In this document: positions 16,540-26,732 of the stretch, one piece after another | Layout: each line of letters begins with the position of its first letter | How positions within the stretch are numbered: position 1 is the stretch's first letter | From: Yoonia tamlensis | Lineage (GTDB): Bacteria; Pseudomonadota; Alphaproteobacteria; Rhodobacterales; Rhodobacteraceae | Assembly (NCBI RefSeq): GCF_900115105.1 | Contig: NZ_FOYP01000002.1 | Span: 537,080 to 601,079 of the forward strand | Direction of reading: 5' to 3' | DNA: 64,000 nucleotides | Notes under the pieces: model-generated | Database searches by the model: none | Told to the model about the DNA's origin: nothing | What the model saw: the letters and a program-made list of their open reading frames with translations, nothing else | Position numbers and translations under genes: made by a program

Positions 16540-19500
16540 ATGGCATCATATCAAACACGACAGCGCGATCCGCTTTTGGACAGTGCAACGCAGGCGGCGC
16601 TTGAAAAACGCAGCAAGGAACTGGTGGGTCTTGGGCTTGGGCTGGTCGGGCTGGTGATTGCCCTGATCGTGGGCAGCTATTCGCCCGATGATCCCAGCTG
16701 GATTTCCGCGACCGATGCGCCTGTGCAAAACCTGTTTGGGCATTTCGGGGCTTCGATTGCGGCGCCGTTGATGATGGTTGTCGGGATGGGTATCTGGGTT
16801 GTGCCTGTGTTGTTGATCGCTTGGGGCGCACGGTTTGTGATGCACCGCGGTCAGGAACGTGCGATTGGCCGGATCGTTTTTGCGCCGGTCGCGATTGTCG
16901 TGGCCGCTGTCTATGCGGCAACCCTGACGCCGGGTGTGGATTGGCCTGCGAATTTTGGTCTTGGCGGGTTGTTTGGCGATACCGTTTTGGGTGTTATTTT
17001 GACAATTGTGCCCTTTGGGCCGGTGTTCGGTGTTAAGTTATTGTCGCTCATCACCGGTCTGGCCTTGGTTGCGCTGATGGCTTTTGCCTTGGGATTCACC
17101 CGTCCTGAACTGCGTGTCGCGGGGCGATTTTTGCTCCTTGGCACGGTCATGCTTTATGCGGGGCTGTTGAAACTTCTGGGGCGCGGCGCATCAATGTCAG
17201 CCAAAGCGGCACAGGGCATGAACACAAATATACAAGCCTACCGCGCCAGTGTCGCCGAACGCAGGGCGGTTGATTTTGACGCGGATGCGCTGATTGACGA
17301 TGTCGAAGAAGAACCGGCGCCCGCCCCCGATTTTCGCGCACGTGCGGCGGCTGTTGTCCGTGCGCGGCCTGCGCTGCACGCGGCAGAACCGCCGATGACA
17401 GGTACAGCACCCAAGATGCCGCCTGCGCCGCCACTGACGGCAACGCGCAATACGGCCGCAGCAGCACCTGCACAATCCGCACCACAGCAGGGCGGCGCGA
17501 GCTTTCTTTCAGGCCTGTTGAAACGCAACGACCCGATGCCCGAACCGGAACTGGTAGAGCCAAGCGCCATCGCACCGATTGCGCCGCTTGCCACGGATTC
17601 GGACCGCGTCAGCAGCCGGATTGCCAGCGCGATCAAGGCCCGTGAAGTGCCGCCTTCGCCTACAGGCGTGCGGATCGAGCCTTCTTTGACGGCGGGGCGC
17701 GGCCCGCGTCCGTTGGTGTTTAGCGCGCGCCCTGAACCTGCCGTGCTAAAAGCGCCTGTTGCGGCCCCCGATGCGCATGCGCTTTCGCCTGCGCCGATTG
17801 CCGATCTGGAACCGATGCCGGATTTTGACGATGAGGACATCCTGAACGATGTGGTCGATGCGGCCCCTTATGTGCCTGCGCCGCATATGCCGGTTTCCGC
17901 GCCGCACGTGCCAGTCGCCCCCACGCCAGAACCGCGCGCCGTTGTGCAGCATCCGCCCAAACGTGCGCCGCAGCCATCGCGCCAAGCCAAAGCCGAGGCC
18001 CAGCCCGCATTGGCATTCGACGATAAATATGCCGATTACGAACACCCGCCGCTGAACCTGTTGATGAACCCCGTCGACATCCAGCGCCACCACCTGAGCG
18101 ATGACGCGCTGGAACAGAACGCCCGTATGCTGGAAAGCGTGCTGGATGATTACGGTATCAAAGGCGAAATCACATCGGTACGCCCCGGTCCCGTTGTCAC
18201 GATGTACGAACTCGAACCTGCACCGGGTCTAAAGGCATCACGTGTCATCGGGCTTGCCGATGATATCGCACGGTCCATGTCGGCGCTGGCCGCACGTGTG
18301 TCGACCGTGCCAGGCCGGACCGTGATCGGGATCGAATTGCCCAACGAAAACCGCGAAAAAGTTGTGTTGCGCGAAATCCTTTCGCACCGCGACTTTGGTG
18401 ATGGCAATCAAAAGCTACCGCTTGCACTGGGCAAGGATATCGGCGGCGAACCAATTGTCGCCAACCTTGCCAAGATGCCCCACCTTTTGATCGCGGGGAC
18501 CACGGGGTCGGGTAAATCGGTGGCGATCAACACGATGATCCTGTCGCTGCTTTATAAACTTACCCCCGAAGAATGCCGGATGATCATGATTGATCCGAAA
18601 ATGCTGGAACTGTCTGTCTATGACGGCATCCCGCATTTGCTATCGCCCGTTGTGACCGACCCGAAAAAGGCGGTTGTCGCCCTGAAATGGGTCGTGGGCG
18701 AAATGGAAGAACGTTACCGCAAGATGTCCAAAATGGGCGTCCGGAACATCGATGGCTATAATGGCCGCGTCAAAGATGCGCTGTCCCGAGACGAGATGTT
18801 CAGCCGCACCGTGCAAACCGGATTTGACGATGAAACCGGCGATCCGATTTTCGAGACCGAAGAAACCAAGCCCGAACTGCTGCCCTATATCGTTGTGATC
18901 GTCGACGAGATGGCCGATCTGATGATGGTGGCCGGCAAGGAAATTGAGGCCTGTATCCAGCGGCTTGCGCAGATGGCGCGTGCGTCGGGTATCCACCTGA
19001 TCATGGCAACACAGCGCCCGTCGGTAGATGTGATCACCGGTACGATCAAGGCGAACTTCCCAACGCGGATTTCATTCCAAGTGACGTCGAAAATCGACAG
19101 CCGCACCATCCTTGGTGAAATGGGCGCTGAACAACTGCTGGGCATGGGTGACATGCTATATATGGCGGGGGGATCCAAGATCACCCGCGTCCATGGCCCG
19201 TTCGTCAGCGACGAAGAAGTCGAAGAAATCGTGAACCATCTCAAAGGGTTCGGCCCGCCAGAATATATGTCCGGCGTTGTCGAAGGCCCGCCTGACGATC
19301 AAGAAAGCAGCATTGATTTGGTGCTTGGGCTAGGTGACGGGTCAGACAGCGAAAACGCGCTTTATGATACGGCCGTGGCGATTGTGATCAAGGACCGCAA
19401 ATGTTCGACGTCCTACATCCAGCGCAAACTGGCGATCGGCTATAACAAGGCCGCGCGACTGGTCGAGCAGATGGAAGACGAGGGCGTTGTCAGTTCCGCC

Positions 19501-19545
19501 AACCATGTGGGCAAACGCGAAATTCTGGTGCCTGAACAGCATTAG
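16540..19545 (+). CDS. ftsK: DNA translocase FtsK
   Basis: 1001 residues from the ATG at 16540 (GAGG upstream; the in-frame ATG at 16525 inside the previous gene is less likely). Four membrane segments occupy about residues 28-225, followed by a long Pro/Ala-rich linker to about 490. The RecA-like motor has [12 protein letters not shown] near residue 653 and [11 protein letters not shown]; the C-terminal gamma winged helix ([21 protein letters not shown]) reads KOPS sites. FtsK moves and unlinks chromosome ends at the division septum. Confidence 0.96.
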   Translation: MASYQTRQRDPLLDSATQAALEKRSKELVGLGLGLVGLVIALIVGSYSPDDPSWISATDAPVQNLFGHFGASIAAPLMMVVGMGIWVVPVLLIAWGARFVMHRGQERAIGRIVFAPVAIVVAAVYAATLTPGVDWPANFGLGGLFGDTVLGVILTIVPFGPVFGVKLLSLITGLALVALMAFALGFTRPELRVAGRFLLLGTVMLYAGLLKLLGRGASMSAKAAQGMNTNIQAYRASVAERRAVDFDADALIDDVEEEPAPAPDFRARAAAVVRARPALHAAEPPMTGTAPKMPPAPPLTATRNTAAAAPAQSAPQQGGASFLSGLLKRNDPMPEPELVEPSAIAPIAPLATDSDRVSSRIASAIKAREVPPSPTGVRIEPSLTAGRGPRPLVFSARPEPAVLKAPVAAPDAHALSPAPIADLEPMPDFDDEDILNDVVDAAPYVPAPHMPVSAPHVPVAPTPEPRAVVQHPPKRAPQPSRQAKAEAQPALAFDDKYADYEHPPLNLLMNPVDIQRHHLSDDALEQNARMLESVLDDYGIKGEITSVRPGPVVTMYELEPAPGLKASRVIGLADDIARSMSALAARVSTVPGRTVIGIELPNENREKVVLREILSHRDFGDGNQKLPLALGKDIGGEPIVANLAKMPHLLIAGTTGSGKSVAINTMILSLLYKLTPEECRMIMIDPKMLELSVYDGIPHLLSPVVTDPKKAVVALKWVVGEMEERYRKMSKMGVRNIDGYNGRVKDALSRDEMFSRTVQTGFDDETGDPIFETEETKPELLPYIVVIVDEMADLMMVAGKEIEACIQRLAQMARASGIHLIMATQRPSVDVITGTIKANFPTRISFQVTSKIDSRTILGEMGAEQLLGMGDMLYMAGGSKITRVHGPFVSDEEVEEIVNHLKGFGPPEYMSGVVEGPPDDQESSIDLVLGLGDGSDSENALYDTAVAIVIKDRKCSTSYIQRKLAIGYNKAARLVEQMEDEGVVSSANHVGKREILVPEQH

Positions 19546-19634
19546 GTCTGCGGTTCATGCCGGATTAGGTTCGACCGGGCGCGCATGCAAACTGCGCGTC
19601 AGAATCTAAACCGCGCTGCGGGCTTAAAACAAAA

Positions 19635-19662
19635 AACCCCGCCTGATTGCTCAAGCGGGGTT
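19635..19662 (-). terminator. Rho-independent terminator of rpsU
   Basis: AACCCCGC (19635-19642) and GCGGGGTT (19655-19662) form an 8-bp stem with a 12-nt loop. On the minus strand it is followed by a run of T (TTTTTTG), so it terminates rpsU; it may also slow transcripts leaving ftsK. Confidence 0.85.
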
Positions 19663-19683
19663 AAATTGGTCACGTCGGGTTGC

Positions 19684-19890
19684 TTAAAGCAAACCTTCGC
19701 GCTGGAGCTTCTTCCGTGCCAGCTTGCGCTGACGGCGGATAGCTTCTGCTTTTTCACGCGCCTTACGGATGGACGGTTTTTCGAAATGTTGCTTAAGCTT
19801 CATTTCACGAAAAACGCCTTCACGCTGAAGTTTCTTTTTCAGAGCACGCAACGCCTGATCGACGTTGTTATCACGAACACTAACCTGCAT
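19684..19890 (-). CDS. rpsU: 30S ribosomal protein S21
   Basis: 68 residues: [25 protein letters not shown], then the very basic C-terminal half ([24 protein letters not shown]). S21 is a late 30S component that promotes initiation. GAGAGGTGGTG precedes the ATG. Single-gene unit with its own terminator, divergent from the COQ9 gene. Confidence 0.96.
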   Translation of the reverse strand: MQVSVRDNNVDQALRALKKKLQREGVFREMKLKQHFEKPSIRKAREKAEAIRRQRKLARKKLQREGLL

Positions 19891-19942
19891 GTGGTTTTCA
19901 CCACCTCTCTAAGTTGGATTTGCAAAAATTGCAGGAAATGGG

Positions 19943-19971
19943 CACATAGCAATGACGGGGTAGTTTGTCTA
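19943..19971 (-). promoter_or_regulatory. Predicted promoter of rpsU
   Basis: On the minus strand TAGACA (19971-19966), 17-bp spacer and TATGTG (19948-19943), about 50 bp before the rpsU ATG. Confidence 0.38.
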
Positions 19972-19998
19972 GTACCCGTCACCGCGAGGAGAGCGCAG

Positions 19999-20691
19999 AT
20001 GTCACACAACGCCATTGATCCGACCAAAGCCGCGCTGCTGGACGCGATCCTGCCGCATGTTGCCTTTGATGGCTGGTCGCCAAAGGCCTTTCAACTGGCT
20101 GTTCAAGAGGTCGGGGCGGATAATCCGGCGGCGGTCTGTCCGCGTGGTGCGGTTGATCTGGCGATTGCGTTTCACAGGCGCGGCGATGCGGCGATGGTCG
20201 CGGCGCTGGCGGCGTCAGACCTGTCGGACATGCGGTTTCGCAACAAGGTGGCAACCGCGATTCGCCTGCGTCTGGCGGCGGTGCCGGATAAAGAAGCCGT
20301 GCGCCGCGGCACCACGCTGTTTGCGGTGCCGCATATGGCGGCGGATGGCACAAAATTGATCTGGGGCACCGCCGATGCGATCTGGACCGCGCTGGGCGAT
20401 ACATCGCAGGACGCGAACTGGTACAGCAAACGCATGACGCTATCGGCGGTCTATGCATCGGTTGTGCTGTATTGGCTGGGCGACGATAGTCTGGACGGGC
20501 AAGCCACCGACGCGTTTATCGACCGCCGGATTGATGATGTGATGCAGTTTGAAAAGGTCAAAGCGCAGGTTAAGGCGAACCCTTTGTTTAAACCGCTGAC
20601 CGGCCCGCTGGGGCGCATTCTGGCAGGCGTTAAGGCGCCGTCACATGCTGTGCGCGATGACCTGCCTGGAATTTGGAATGATCCGCAATGA
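19999..20691 (+). CDS. COQ9-family protein
   Basis: 230 residues. Start at ATG 19999 (GAGGAGAG upstream); the frame stays open far upstream but that part is antisense to rpsU. Typical COQ9 features: FDGWSPKAFQLAVQEVG near the N-terminus, a TetR-like helical core, DWYSKR-type motif (ANWYSKRMTLSAVY) and a C-terminal amphipathic helix region ending IWNDPQ. COQ9 binds lipids and presents ubiquinone intermediates to hydroxylases. Its last bases overlap the next gene. Confidence 0.9.
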   Translation: MSHNAIDPTKAALLDAILPHVAFDGWSPKAFQLAVQEVGADNPAAVCPRGAVDLAIAFHRRGDAAMVAALAASDLSDMRFRNKVATAIRLRLAAVPDKEAVRRGTTLFAVPHMAADGTKLIWGTADAIWTALGDTSQDANWYSKRMTLSAVYASVVLYWLGDDSLDGQATDAFIDRRIDDVMQFEKVKAQVKANPLFKPLTGPLGRILAGVKAPSHAVRDDLPGIWNDPQ

Positions 20692-21662
20692 TGAAAGCTG
20701 TTGAAATTTCGGCCGCTGGCGGGCCAGAGGTATTAACCCTGACTGACCGCGAAGTCCCCGTGCCCGCCCATGATCAGGTGCTGATCAAGGTGGCCTATGC
20801 CGGTGTGAACCGCCCCGATGCGTTGCAGCGCGCGGGGCTGTATAACCCGCCTGCAAACGCCAGCGATCTTCCGGGGCTTGAGGCATCAGGCACCGTCGCA
20901 GCGATTGGCGTGGGCGTGACATCCGTTGCGGTCGGTGATCAGGTTTGCGCGCTTTTGCCGGGGGGCGGTTACGCGGAGTATGTGACCACACCTGCCGCGC
21001 ATTGTCTGCCTGTGCCGGATGGGCTGTCGCTGGCCCAAGCTGCCTGCTTGCCCGAGACATTCTTTACGGTCTGGTCGAATGTGTTCGTGCGCGGTGGCCT
21101 GCAAGCGGGTGAGAGGTTTTTGGTCCATGGTGGCGGATCAGGGATCGGGACAACGGCGATCCAGCTTGGCAAGATTTTTGGCGCGCGCGTGTTCACAACG
21201 GCGGGCAGTGACGCAAAATGCGCGGCCTGTGTGGGGTTGGGGGCCGAAGCCGCCTTTAACTATCACGACGTCGATTTTGTTGAAAAAATGCAAGCGCTTG
21301 GCGGGGCTGATCTGATCCTTGATATGGTCGGTGGCCCGTATATCCAGCGCAATATCAAATCCTTGGCGGATGACGGAAGGCTCGTGCAAATCGCATTTCT
21401 GCAAGGGCCAAAGGTGGATATTAACCTGATGCAGGTGATGATGCGGCGGCTGACGCTGACCGGATCAACCCTGCGCCCGCAATCTGATATGGCCAAGGCG
21501 CGGATCGCGGATCAGCTGCGTATGCATGTTTGGCCACGCATCGCAGCGGGTGATATTGCTCCTGTGATGGACCAAGAATTTGCGCTTGCCGATGCCGCCG
21601 CGGCCCATGCACGTATGGAAAGCAATGCGCATATTGGGAAGATAGTGCTGCGGGTGGCCTAG
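20688..21662 (+). CDS. NAD(P)H quinone oxidoreductase, PIG3-like zinc-independent MDR
   Basis: 324 residues of the medium-chain dehydrogenase/reductase superfamily, quinone oxidoreductase branch. VNRPDALQRAGLY, PGLEASGTV and the NADPH-binding VHGGGSGIGTTAIQLGK are characteristic; zinc-ligand cysteines are absent. Probably reduces quinones or enones. Overlaps the COQ9 gene by 4 bp, a pairing that suggests shared ubiquinone-related or redox roles, though this is inference. Confidence 0.88.
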   Translation: MMKAVEISAAGGPEVLTLTDREVPVPAHDQVLIKVAYAGVNRPDALQRAGLYNPPANASDLPGLEASGTVAAIGVGVTSVAVGDQVCALLPGGGYAEYVTTPAAHCLPVPDGLSLAQAACLPETFFTVWSNVFVRGGLQAGERFLVHGGGSGIGTTAIQLGKIFGARVFTTAGSDAKCAACVGLGAEAAFNYHDVDFVEKMQALGGADLILDMVGGPYIQRNIKSLADDGRLVQIAFLQGPKVDINLMQVMMRRLTLTGSTLRPQSDMAKARIADQLRMHVWPRIAAGDIAPVMDQEFALADAAAAHARMESNAHIGKIVLRVA

Positions 21663-22285
21663 CTGTTCCGCGGTGGAAAACCTTTGTAGACAGGTAGGTG
21701 CCAGCCAAAGGCAATACTGCCTGCCCGTAGCGCAAATGCGCTGCCCGCGCAGATCAGCAGGGCGATAGGTTGTGCGAGCCCGAAGTAGAGCGCTGCGCTG
21801 GCCGCGACCCCGCCGAGCAGGGCGCAGGTCACGTATAGTTCGCCTTGTTTGAGGACCAGCGGGACTTCGTTGCAGACGACATCGCGCATCAGCCCGCCAA
21901 AACATCCCGTGATGATCCCCATGATCACAACAATGCTGGGTGGCTTCCCCAACGCGAGCGCCACAGCGACCCCTGCGGGCACGGCGACAGCCAGCGCACA
22001 GGCATCCAGCCAGACAATCGTGCGATAGCGGCTTTCAAGCAAATGCGCGGTGAAGAAAACCAGCAGTGCAGCCAGACAGGCGACCCCGATATAGGCGGGC
22101 TGCGCGACCCAGAACACCAGATCACGGTTGAGGATGATATCGCGCAACGTGCCGCCGCCTACCGCCGTGAGGCTGGCAATGAACACGAACCCGATAAGAT
22201 CAAGCTGCGCACGGCTGGCGACCAAAGCCCCTGTGAGTGCGAACACAAAGACGGACGCGTAATCAAGGAATGCCAGAATAGTCAT
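21659..22285 (-). CDS. TRIC/UPF0126-family membrane protein
   Basis: 208 residues, about seven membrane segments, formed by two repeats each containing a glycine motif followed by [13 protein letters not shown] and [11 protein letters not shown]. This is the bacterial TRIC (YadS/UPF0126) family, homotrimeric cation channels. The 3' end overlaps the convergent quinone oxidoreductase gene by 4 bp and its ATG overlaps the rnhA stop. Confidence 0.87.
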   Translation of the reverse strand: MTILAFLDYASVFVFALTGALVASRAQLDLIGFVFIASLTAVGGGTLRDIILNRDLVFWVAQPAYIGVACLAALLVFFTAHLLESRYRTIVWLDACALAVAVPAGVAVALALGKPPSIVVIMGIITGCFGGLMRDVVCNEVPLVLKQGELYVTCALLGGVAASAALYFGLAQPIALLICAGSAFALRAGSIAFGWHLPVYKGFPPRNS

Positions 22286-22731
22286 GGTTTGAACGGGGCC
22301 ATGCCCGCGCGCGCCAGTTCATCAGCGCGTTCATTTTCGGGGTGTCCTGCGTGGCCTTTGACCCATTCCCATGTGACGTCATGGCGGGCGCGGGCCGCGT
22401 CAAGCCGTTGCCACAGATCAATATTCTTGATTTCGCCGCCTTTTTTCTTCCAACCTTTGGATTTCCAGCCGTAAATCCATTTGGTGATCCCGTCCTTGAC
22501 GTAGGAGCTGTCGGTGACCAGCGTGAGTTTGGAGGCGGTTTTCAGGGTTTCCAGCGCGTTGATCGCGGCAAGAAGTTCCATCCGGTTGTTGGTGGTGTGG
22601 GCTTCGCCACCTTTGAGGTCACGTTCCTTCACAACTGTATCGCCGTCGCGCGCGATCAGCACGACCCCCCAGCCGCCCGGCCCGGGATTTCCGGAGCAAG
22701 CCCCGTCGGTATAAGCAAATAATTCAGGCAT
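22282..22731 (-). CDS. rnhA: Ribonuclease HI
   Basis: 149 residues. [20 protein letters not shown] carries the first catalytic Asp (Asp9); the Glu lies in [11 protein letters not shown], the next Asp in [12 protein letters not shown], and the basic handle is [11 protein letters not shown]; the last Asp is in NERADELA. Degrades the RNA strand of RNA-DNA hybrids. Sits in a tight minus-strand run between the methyltransferase and the TRIC gene. Confidence 0.95.
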   Translation of the reverse strand: MPELFAYTDGACSGNPGPGGWGVVLIARDGDTVVKERDLKGGEAHTTNNRMELLAAINALETLKTASKLTLVTDSSYVKDGITKWIYGWKSKGWKKKGGEIKNIDLWQRLDAARARHDVTWEWVKGHAGHPENERADELARAGMAPFKP

Positions 22732-23327
22732 CAGTTTTTCCGCGCGCGCATGATCACAAACGGATCGTTAGTGCCGGCCATGCCGACCTCTTGGCCCGTT
22801 TCGGTGGCAATCACATCAAAACCCGCGTCGGTCAACAGCCCGCGCAGCCCGTCGACCGTGACATAGGTATAAAGCCGGTCGATATGGTCGCGTTTTGCGC
22901 CGGTGCCGACCTTCATCCCGATGTGGAAAATGCCGCCATTGCGCAGAGCGGTTGCGATGGCGTGGATATGGCGCGGCAGATCGGCGGGCGCTGCGTGCAG
23001 CAGCGCAAAATTCGCCCAGACGCCGTCATAGGCGGCAATGGCATTCAGATCGTCAAATGTCATCAGCCGCGCGCCAATGTCATGGGCCTGATTGGCCAGA
23101 TCAATCATCCCTTGCGAGGCATCCACCGGATCGGGCCGAAAGCCGGCCGCGCGCATATGCACCGATGCTCGCGCTGGCCCGCAGCCAAGGTCAAGCACCT
23201 GCGCCCTTGCGGGCAAAAGCGCCATAAACGCGCGCAGGCTGTCGCTGGCTTCGCCCGTTTGGAACAGGTTGTCATAGCGTTCGGCGGCGCTGTCATAAAA
23301 GGCAATGGTTTTGGGGTCGGGTTTCAT
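22731..23327 (-). CDS. Class I SAM-dependent methyltransferase
   Basis: 198 residues. SAM motif I is [15 protein letters not shown]; motif II region [12 protein letters not shown]; then [18 protein letters not shown]. Methylates an unknown small molecule. Overlaps the LysE gene (ATGA) upstream and abuts rnhA by 1 bp downstream. Confidence 0.85.
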   Translation of the reverse strand: MKPDPKTIAFYDSAAERYDNLFQTGEASDSLRAFMALLPARAQVLDLGCGPARASVHMRAAGFRPDPVDASQGMIDLANQAHDIGARLMTFDDLNAIAAYDGVWANFALLHAAPADLPRHIHAIATALRNGGIFHIGMKVGTGAKRDHIDRLYTYVTVDGLRGLLTDAGFDVIATETGQEVGMAGTNDPFVIMRARKN

Positions 23328-23935
23328 CGTTCAAACGCCAGCTTGGCGCCAAGCAGCGCAAAAACTGCGGCGAAAGACCGGTTCAGCCAGCGCATAATTG
23401 CCGCGTTTTGCAGCACCTTGTCCCGCGCCAATGCAGCAAAGACGCCGTAGAAAACAAAGGTGGCAAAGGTGATTGCCATAAACACACTGCCCAGCAGGAT
23501 CATTTCGCCCGTCACCTTGCTTGCGTTACCCGATAGGAACGGTGGCATGAGCGCCAGAAAGAAGATCGACAGTTTCGGGTTGAGGATGTTGATCAGCGCG
23601 CCGCGCCGGATGATTGCAATTGCGGGTTGGGTGGGGGCATCGCCACGCATCGCAAGCAGCCCGTCAGATTTGAGCGCCTGCCATGCAAGATAAGCCAGAT
23701 AGGCAACGCCTGCATATTTCACGCATTGATAAAGCAGCGCGCTGGTATGCAGCACCGCCGCCAGCCCAAGCGTGGCCGCCAGCAGATGTGGCACCACCCC
23801 GAGCGTGCAGCCGAACGCGGCGGCAATCGCAGGGCTGCGCCCCTGCCCAAGCGCGATGGCCAGCGTGTAGATCACGCCGGTGCCAGGGATGATGCAGACG
23901 ATCAGCGCGGTAATGAGAAAGGGAATACTGATCAT
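23324..23935 (-). CDS. LysE/RhtB-family exporter
   Basis: 203 residues with six hydrophobic segments. Starts with IPGTGVIYTLAIALGQGRSPAIAAAFG, the LysE PGP-type motif (here PGTG), and contains NPKLSIFFLALMPPF. Exports amino acids or homoserine-lactone-like solutes across the inner membrane; substrate unknown. Its ATG overlaps the ispH stop. Confidence 0.85.
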   Translation of the reverse strand: MISIPFLITALIVCIIPGTGVIYTLAIALGQGRSPAIAAAFGCTLGVVPHLLAATLGLAAVLHTSALLYQCVKYAGVAYLAYLAWQALKSDGLLAMRGDAPTQPAIAIIRRGALINILNPKLSIFFLALMPPFLSGNASKVTGEMILLGSVFMAITFATFVFYGVFAALARDKVLQNAAIMRWLNRSFAAVFALLGAKLAFER

Positions 23936-24885
23936 CAGGCGGGTTCGCGCAACACGCGCGGCACTTTGAATTCGATGTTTTCTTGGGCGGTTTCAACCAG
24001 TTCGACGGTCACGTCATAGCGGTCGCGGAAGGCGTCGATGATTTCGTTGATCAACACCTCGGGGGCGGATGCCCCTGCGGTGATCCCGACCGATTTGATC
24101 CCGTCTAGTGCGCGCCAGTCGATATCGGGCGCGCGCTGCACCAGTTGTGCATAGGCGCAGCCCGCGCGCGCGCCGACCTCGACCAATCGTTTGGAGTTTG
24201 ACGAATTGGGCGCCCCCACAACCAATATCGCGTCGCATTTGGGGGCTATCGCCTTAACCGCTTCCTGTCGGTTTGTGGTGGCGTAGCAGATGTCTTCTTT
24301 GTGGGGGCCGACGATTTTGGGAAAGCGCGCATTCAACGCGGCGACAATATCAATCGTGTCGTCAACCGACAGGGTGGTTTGGGTAACAAAGGCAAGGTGA
24401 TCAGGGTCGCGCACCTGCACGGTTGCCACATCTGCGACGGTTTCGACCAAGAGCACTTCGCCTTCGGGCAATTGCCCCATGGTTCCGACGGTTTCGGGGT
24501 GGCCTTCGTGGCCGATCATGATCATCTGCAGCCCGTTGTCGGCGTGGCGCTGTGCCTCGATATGGACCTTGGATACGAGTGGGCAGGTGGCATCAACATA
24601 GATCATTTCACGCTTGGCGGCGGCGGCGGGAACGGCCTTTGGCACGCCATGCGCGGAAAAGATCACGGGGCGGTCATCGGGGCATTCGTCAAGTTCCTCG
24701 ACAAATACCGCGCCAAGATCGCGCAGGCTGTCGACGACAAATTTATTGTGCACGATCTCGTGGCGCACATAGACAGGCGCGCCCCATTTTTCGATCGCCA
24801 TTTCCACGATCTTGATCGCGCGGTCCACGCCTGCGCAAAATCCGCGCGGGGCGGCAAGGTATAATGTCAAAGGAGATTTGGTCAT
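23935..24885 (-). CDS. ispH: 4-hydroxy-3-methylbut-2-enyl diphosphate reductase
   Basis: 316 residues from the ATG at 24885; the frame is open to 25104 but the family starts with the short [19 protein letters not shown]. The three [4Fe-4S] cysteines are Cys17 (GFCAGV), Cys101 (DATCPLV) and Cys200 ([10 protein letters not shown]); the catalytic Glu is in TLSVDDT region and substrate His in HGVPK and HEGHPE. Final step of the MEP isoprenoid pathway, making IPP and DMAPP. First of a four-gene overlapping minus-strand run (ispH, LysE, methyltransferase, rnhA). Confidence 0.95.
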   Translation of the reverse strand: MTKSPLTLYLAAPRGFCAGVDRAIKIVEMAIEKWGAPVYVRHEIVHNKFVVDSLRDLGAVFVEELDECPDDRPVIFSAHGVPKAVPAAAAKREMIYVDATCPLVSKVHIEAQRHADNGLQMIMIGHEGHPETVGTMGQLPEGEVLLVETVADVATVQVRDPDHLAFVTQTTLSVDDTIDIVAALNARFPKIVGPHKEDICYATTNRQEAVKAIAPKCDAILVVGAPNSSNSKRLVEVGARAGCAYAQLVQRAPDIDWRALDGIKSVGITAGASAPEVLINEIIDAFRDRYDVTVELVETAQENIEFKVPRVLREPA

Positions 24886-24947
24886 CTGGGTCCTCGGGCT
24901 GTTGCCCCAGAGGTAAGACCAATGCGCCGCCACGTCCAGTAGAGGAG

Positions 24948-24969
24948 GCCAGACAGTTTCCTGTCTGGC
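24948..24969 (-). other. Strong hairpin downstream of the NYN gene
   Basis: GCCAGACAG (24948-24956) and CTGTCTGGC (24961-24969) pair perfectly around TTTC, just past the NYN stop. No T-run follows, so termination may be weak or Rho-assisted. Confidence 0.55.
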
Positions 24970-24976
24970 GCATGAT

Positions 24977-25552
24977 TTATTCGTGATCGTCGGCGACTTC
25001 GCCAACAAATTCGGGGCGCGGCTCACGTGTGGGGCGTCCCACCACATCACGTAGTTCATCCAATTCGATGAAGTTATCTGCCTGGCGGCGCAATTCATCT
25101 GCAATCATTGGCGGCTGGCTGCGGATTGTTGAAACCACGGACACGCGCACGCCTTGGCGTTGCAGGCTTTCGACCAGCGGGCGGAAATCGCCGTCGCCCG
25201 AGAAAATAACAACGTGATCGACATGCGGCGCCAGTTCCATCGCGTCGACGGCCAGTTCGATATCCATGTTGCCCTTGACCTTACGGCGACCCATGCTGTC
25301 GGTGTATTCCTTGGCGGGTTTGGTCACCATGGTAAAGCCGTTGTAGTTTAGCCAGTCAACCAGAGGGCGAATGGGCGAATATTCGTCGTTTTCCAGCAGG
25401 GCGGTATAATAGAACGCGCGCAGCATTTTGCCACGGCGCATGAATTCCTGCCGCAAAAGTTTGTAATCGATATCAAAGCCAAGCGATTTAGCGGCCGCGT
25501 AAAGATTTGATCCGTCAATAAAAAGAGCAAGACGCTCGTCCCGATAAAACAT
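24977..25552 (-). CDS. NYN-domain (LabA/DUF88) putative RNase
   Basis: 191 residues. PIN-like NYN fold: [12 protein letters not shown] (Asp13), [14 protein letters not shown] and [15 protein letters not shown] give the acidic metal site. Members are thought to be ribonucleases; the target here is unknown. It has its own upstream region shared with folK (divergent). Confidence 0.88.
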   Translation of the reverse strand: MFYRDERLALFIDGSNLYAAAKSLGFDIDYKLLRQEFMRRGKMLRAFYYTALLENDEYSPIRPLVDWLNYNGFTMVTKPAKEYTDSMGRRKVKGNMDIELAVDAMELAPHVDHVVIFSGDGDFRPLVESLQRQGVRVSVVSTIRSQPPMIADELRRQADNFIELDELRDVVGRPTREPRPEFVGEVADDHE

Positions 25553-25661
25553 CTAATTTCCTTTCAAAAAATATACGTATTGCCAGCTATGTGTGAGTGG
25601 TGCGTGTTGCGCTGGAACCCTGCTATAGTAGTGTCTCCGGAACCTCTGGCAAGTGGCGAGA

Positions 25662-26243
25662 ATGATGCAAAACTTAACAATGGCGCTTATCGCCTTTGGT
25701 AGTAACGATAATTCAGTTTTTGGTGACCAAAGGGAAACTGTACTAAAGTCTATGAAATTGGTGGCTGCGCTTTCGCAAGAGCCACCGCGCCAAAGCCGAT
25801 TGTTCAAAACTCCGGCATTTCCGGCGGGTGCAGGCCCCGATTTTGTAAATGCCGCGATGCGGATTACCACCAATGCTGCGCCCGCGGCGATTCTGGCGCG
25901 GCTGCATGCCATTGAAACGCAGGCCAAGCGCACGCGGGACGTGCGTTGGGGGCCGCGCACATTGGATCTTGATCTGATTGCCGTTGGCGATGCGGTCCTG
26001 CCGGACGCGCGGGTGCATGAAAGATGGCGCAACCTGTCCTTGGCACAGCAGCAAACCGACACGCCCGACCAGTTGATTCTGCCGCATCCGCGGGTGCAGG
26101 ATCGCGGTTTTGTCTTGGTGCCTTTATGTGATGTTGCGCCCGATTGGGTGCATCCGGTTTTGCAAAAAACCGCGGCGCAATTGCGTGATGCCTTACCTGC
26201 CAATGGATTAGCGGATGTTGTGCCGCTTGAAACGCCGCAATAA
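25662..26243 (+). CDS. folK: 2-amino-4-hydroxy-6-hydroxymethyldihydropteridine diphosphokinase
   Basis: 193 residues from the ATG at 25662 (an ATG at 25665 and a GTG at 25653 are alternatives). LIAFGSN at the N-terminus, VRWGPRTLDLDLIA (the HPPK signature with the two Mg-binding Asp) and LPHPRVQDRGFVLVPL are diagnostic. Pyrophosphorylates the pterin in folate synthesis. A TGCTATAGT extended -10-like element at 25621-25629 lies 33 bp upstream. Confidence 0.93.
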   Translation: MMQNLTMALIAFGSNDNSVFGDQRETVLKSMKLVAALSQEPPRQSRLFKTPAFPAGAGPDFVNAAMRITTNAAPAAILARLHAIETQAKRTRDVRWGPRTLDLDLIAVGDAVLPDARVHERWRNLSLAQQQTDTPDQLILPHPRVQDRGFVLVPLCDVAPDWVHPVLQKTAAQLRDALPANGLADVVPLETPQ

Positions 26244-26339
26244 TTATCCCCACGATACGGGCCGCACCCCTTGTCAATCGATTTGTTTCGCAATACACAG
26301 CGCTCTTGCTATGTTCCCTTGTCCGAATGGAGTACGCCA

Positions 26340-26693
26340 ATGGCCCGCGTCACCGTAGAAGATTGCGTCGATAAAGTACCGAACCGTTTTGATCTTGTGA
26401 TGCTTGCGGCCCATCGTGCCCGTGAAATCGCCGCAGGTGCGCCGATTACTGTCGCCCGTGACAACGATAAGAACCCCGTTGTGTCGCTGCGTGAAATCGC
26501 AGAAGAAACACAGCAGGCCGATGATCTGCGTGAACGCATGATCGAGGCAAACCAGACACAAATCGAAGTCGACGAGCCGGAAGAGGACAGCATGTCCTTG
26601 CTGATGGGCGCAGAGGCTGACAAACCTGTCGAGGACGATATGTCCGAAGAAAAACTGCTGCGTGCGCTGATGGAAGCGCAAGGGCAGCGCTAA
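26340..26693 (+). CDS. rpoZ: RNA polymerase omega subunit
   Basis: 117 residues: [20 protein letters not shown], then [34 protein letters not shown], the omega core. The acidic C-terminal tail is typical of alphaproteobacteria. Stabilises beta prime. The start is fixed by family homology and GGAG upstream. Followed 40 bp later by rsh, the classic rpoZ-spoT order. Confidence 0.96.
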   Translation: MARVTVEDCVDKVPNRFDLVMLAAHRAREIAAGAPITVARDNDKNPVVSLREIAEETQQADDLRERMIEANQTQIEVDEPEEDSMSLLMGAEADKPVEDDMSEEKLLRALMEAQGQR

Positions 26694-26732
26694 GAGGCCT
26701 TTACCGGCCTGCAAAGATAGGTGCAGGACCAG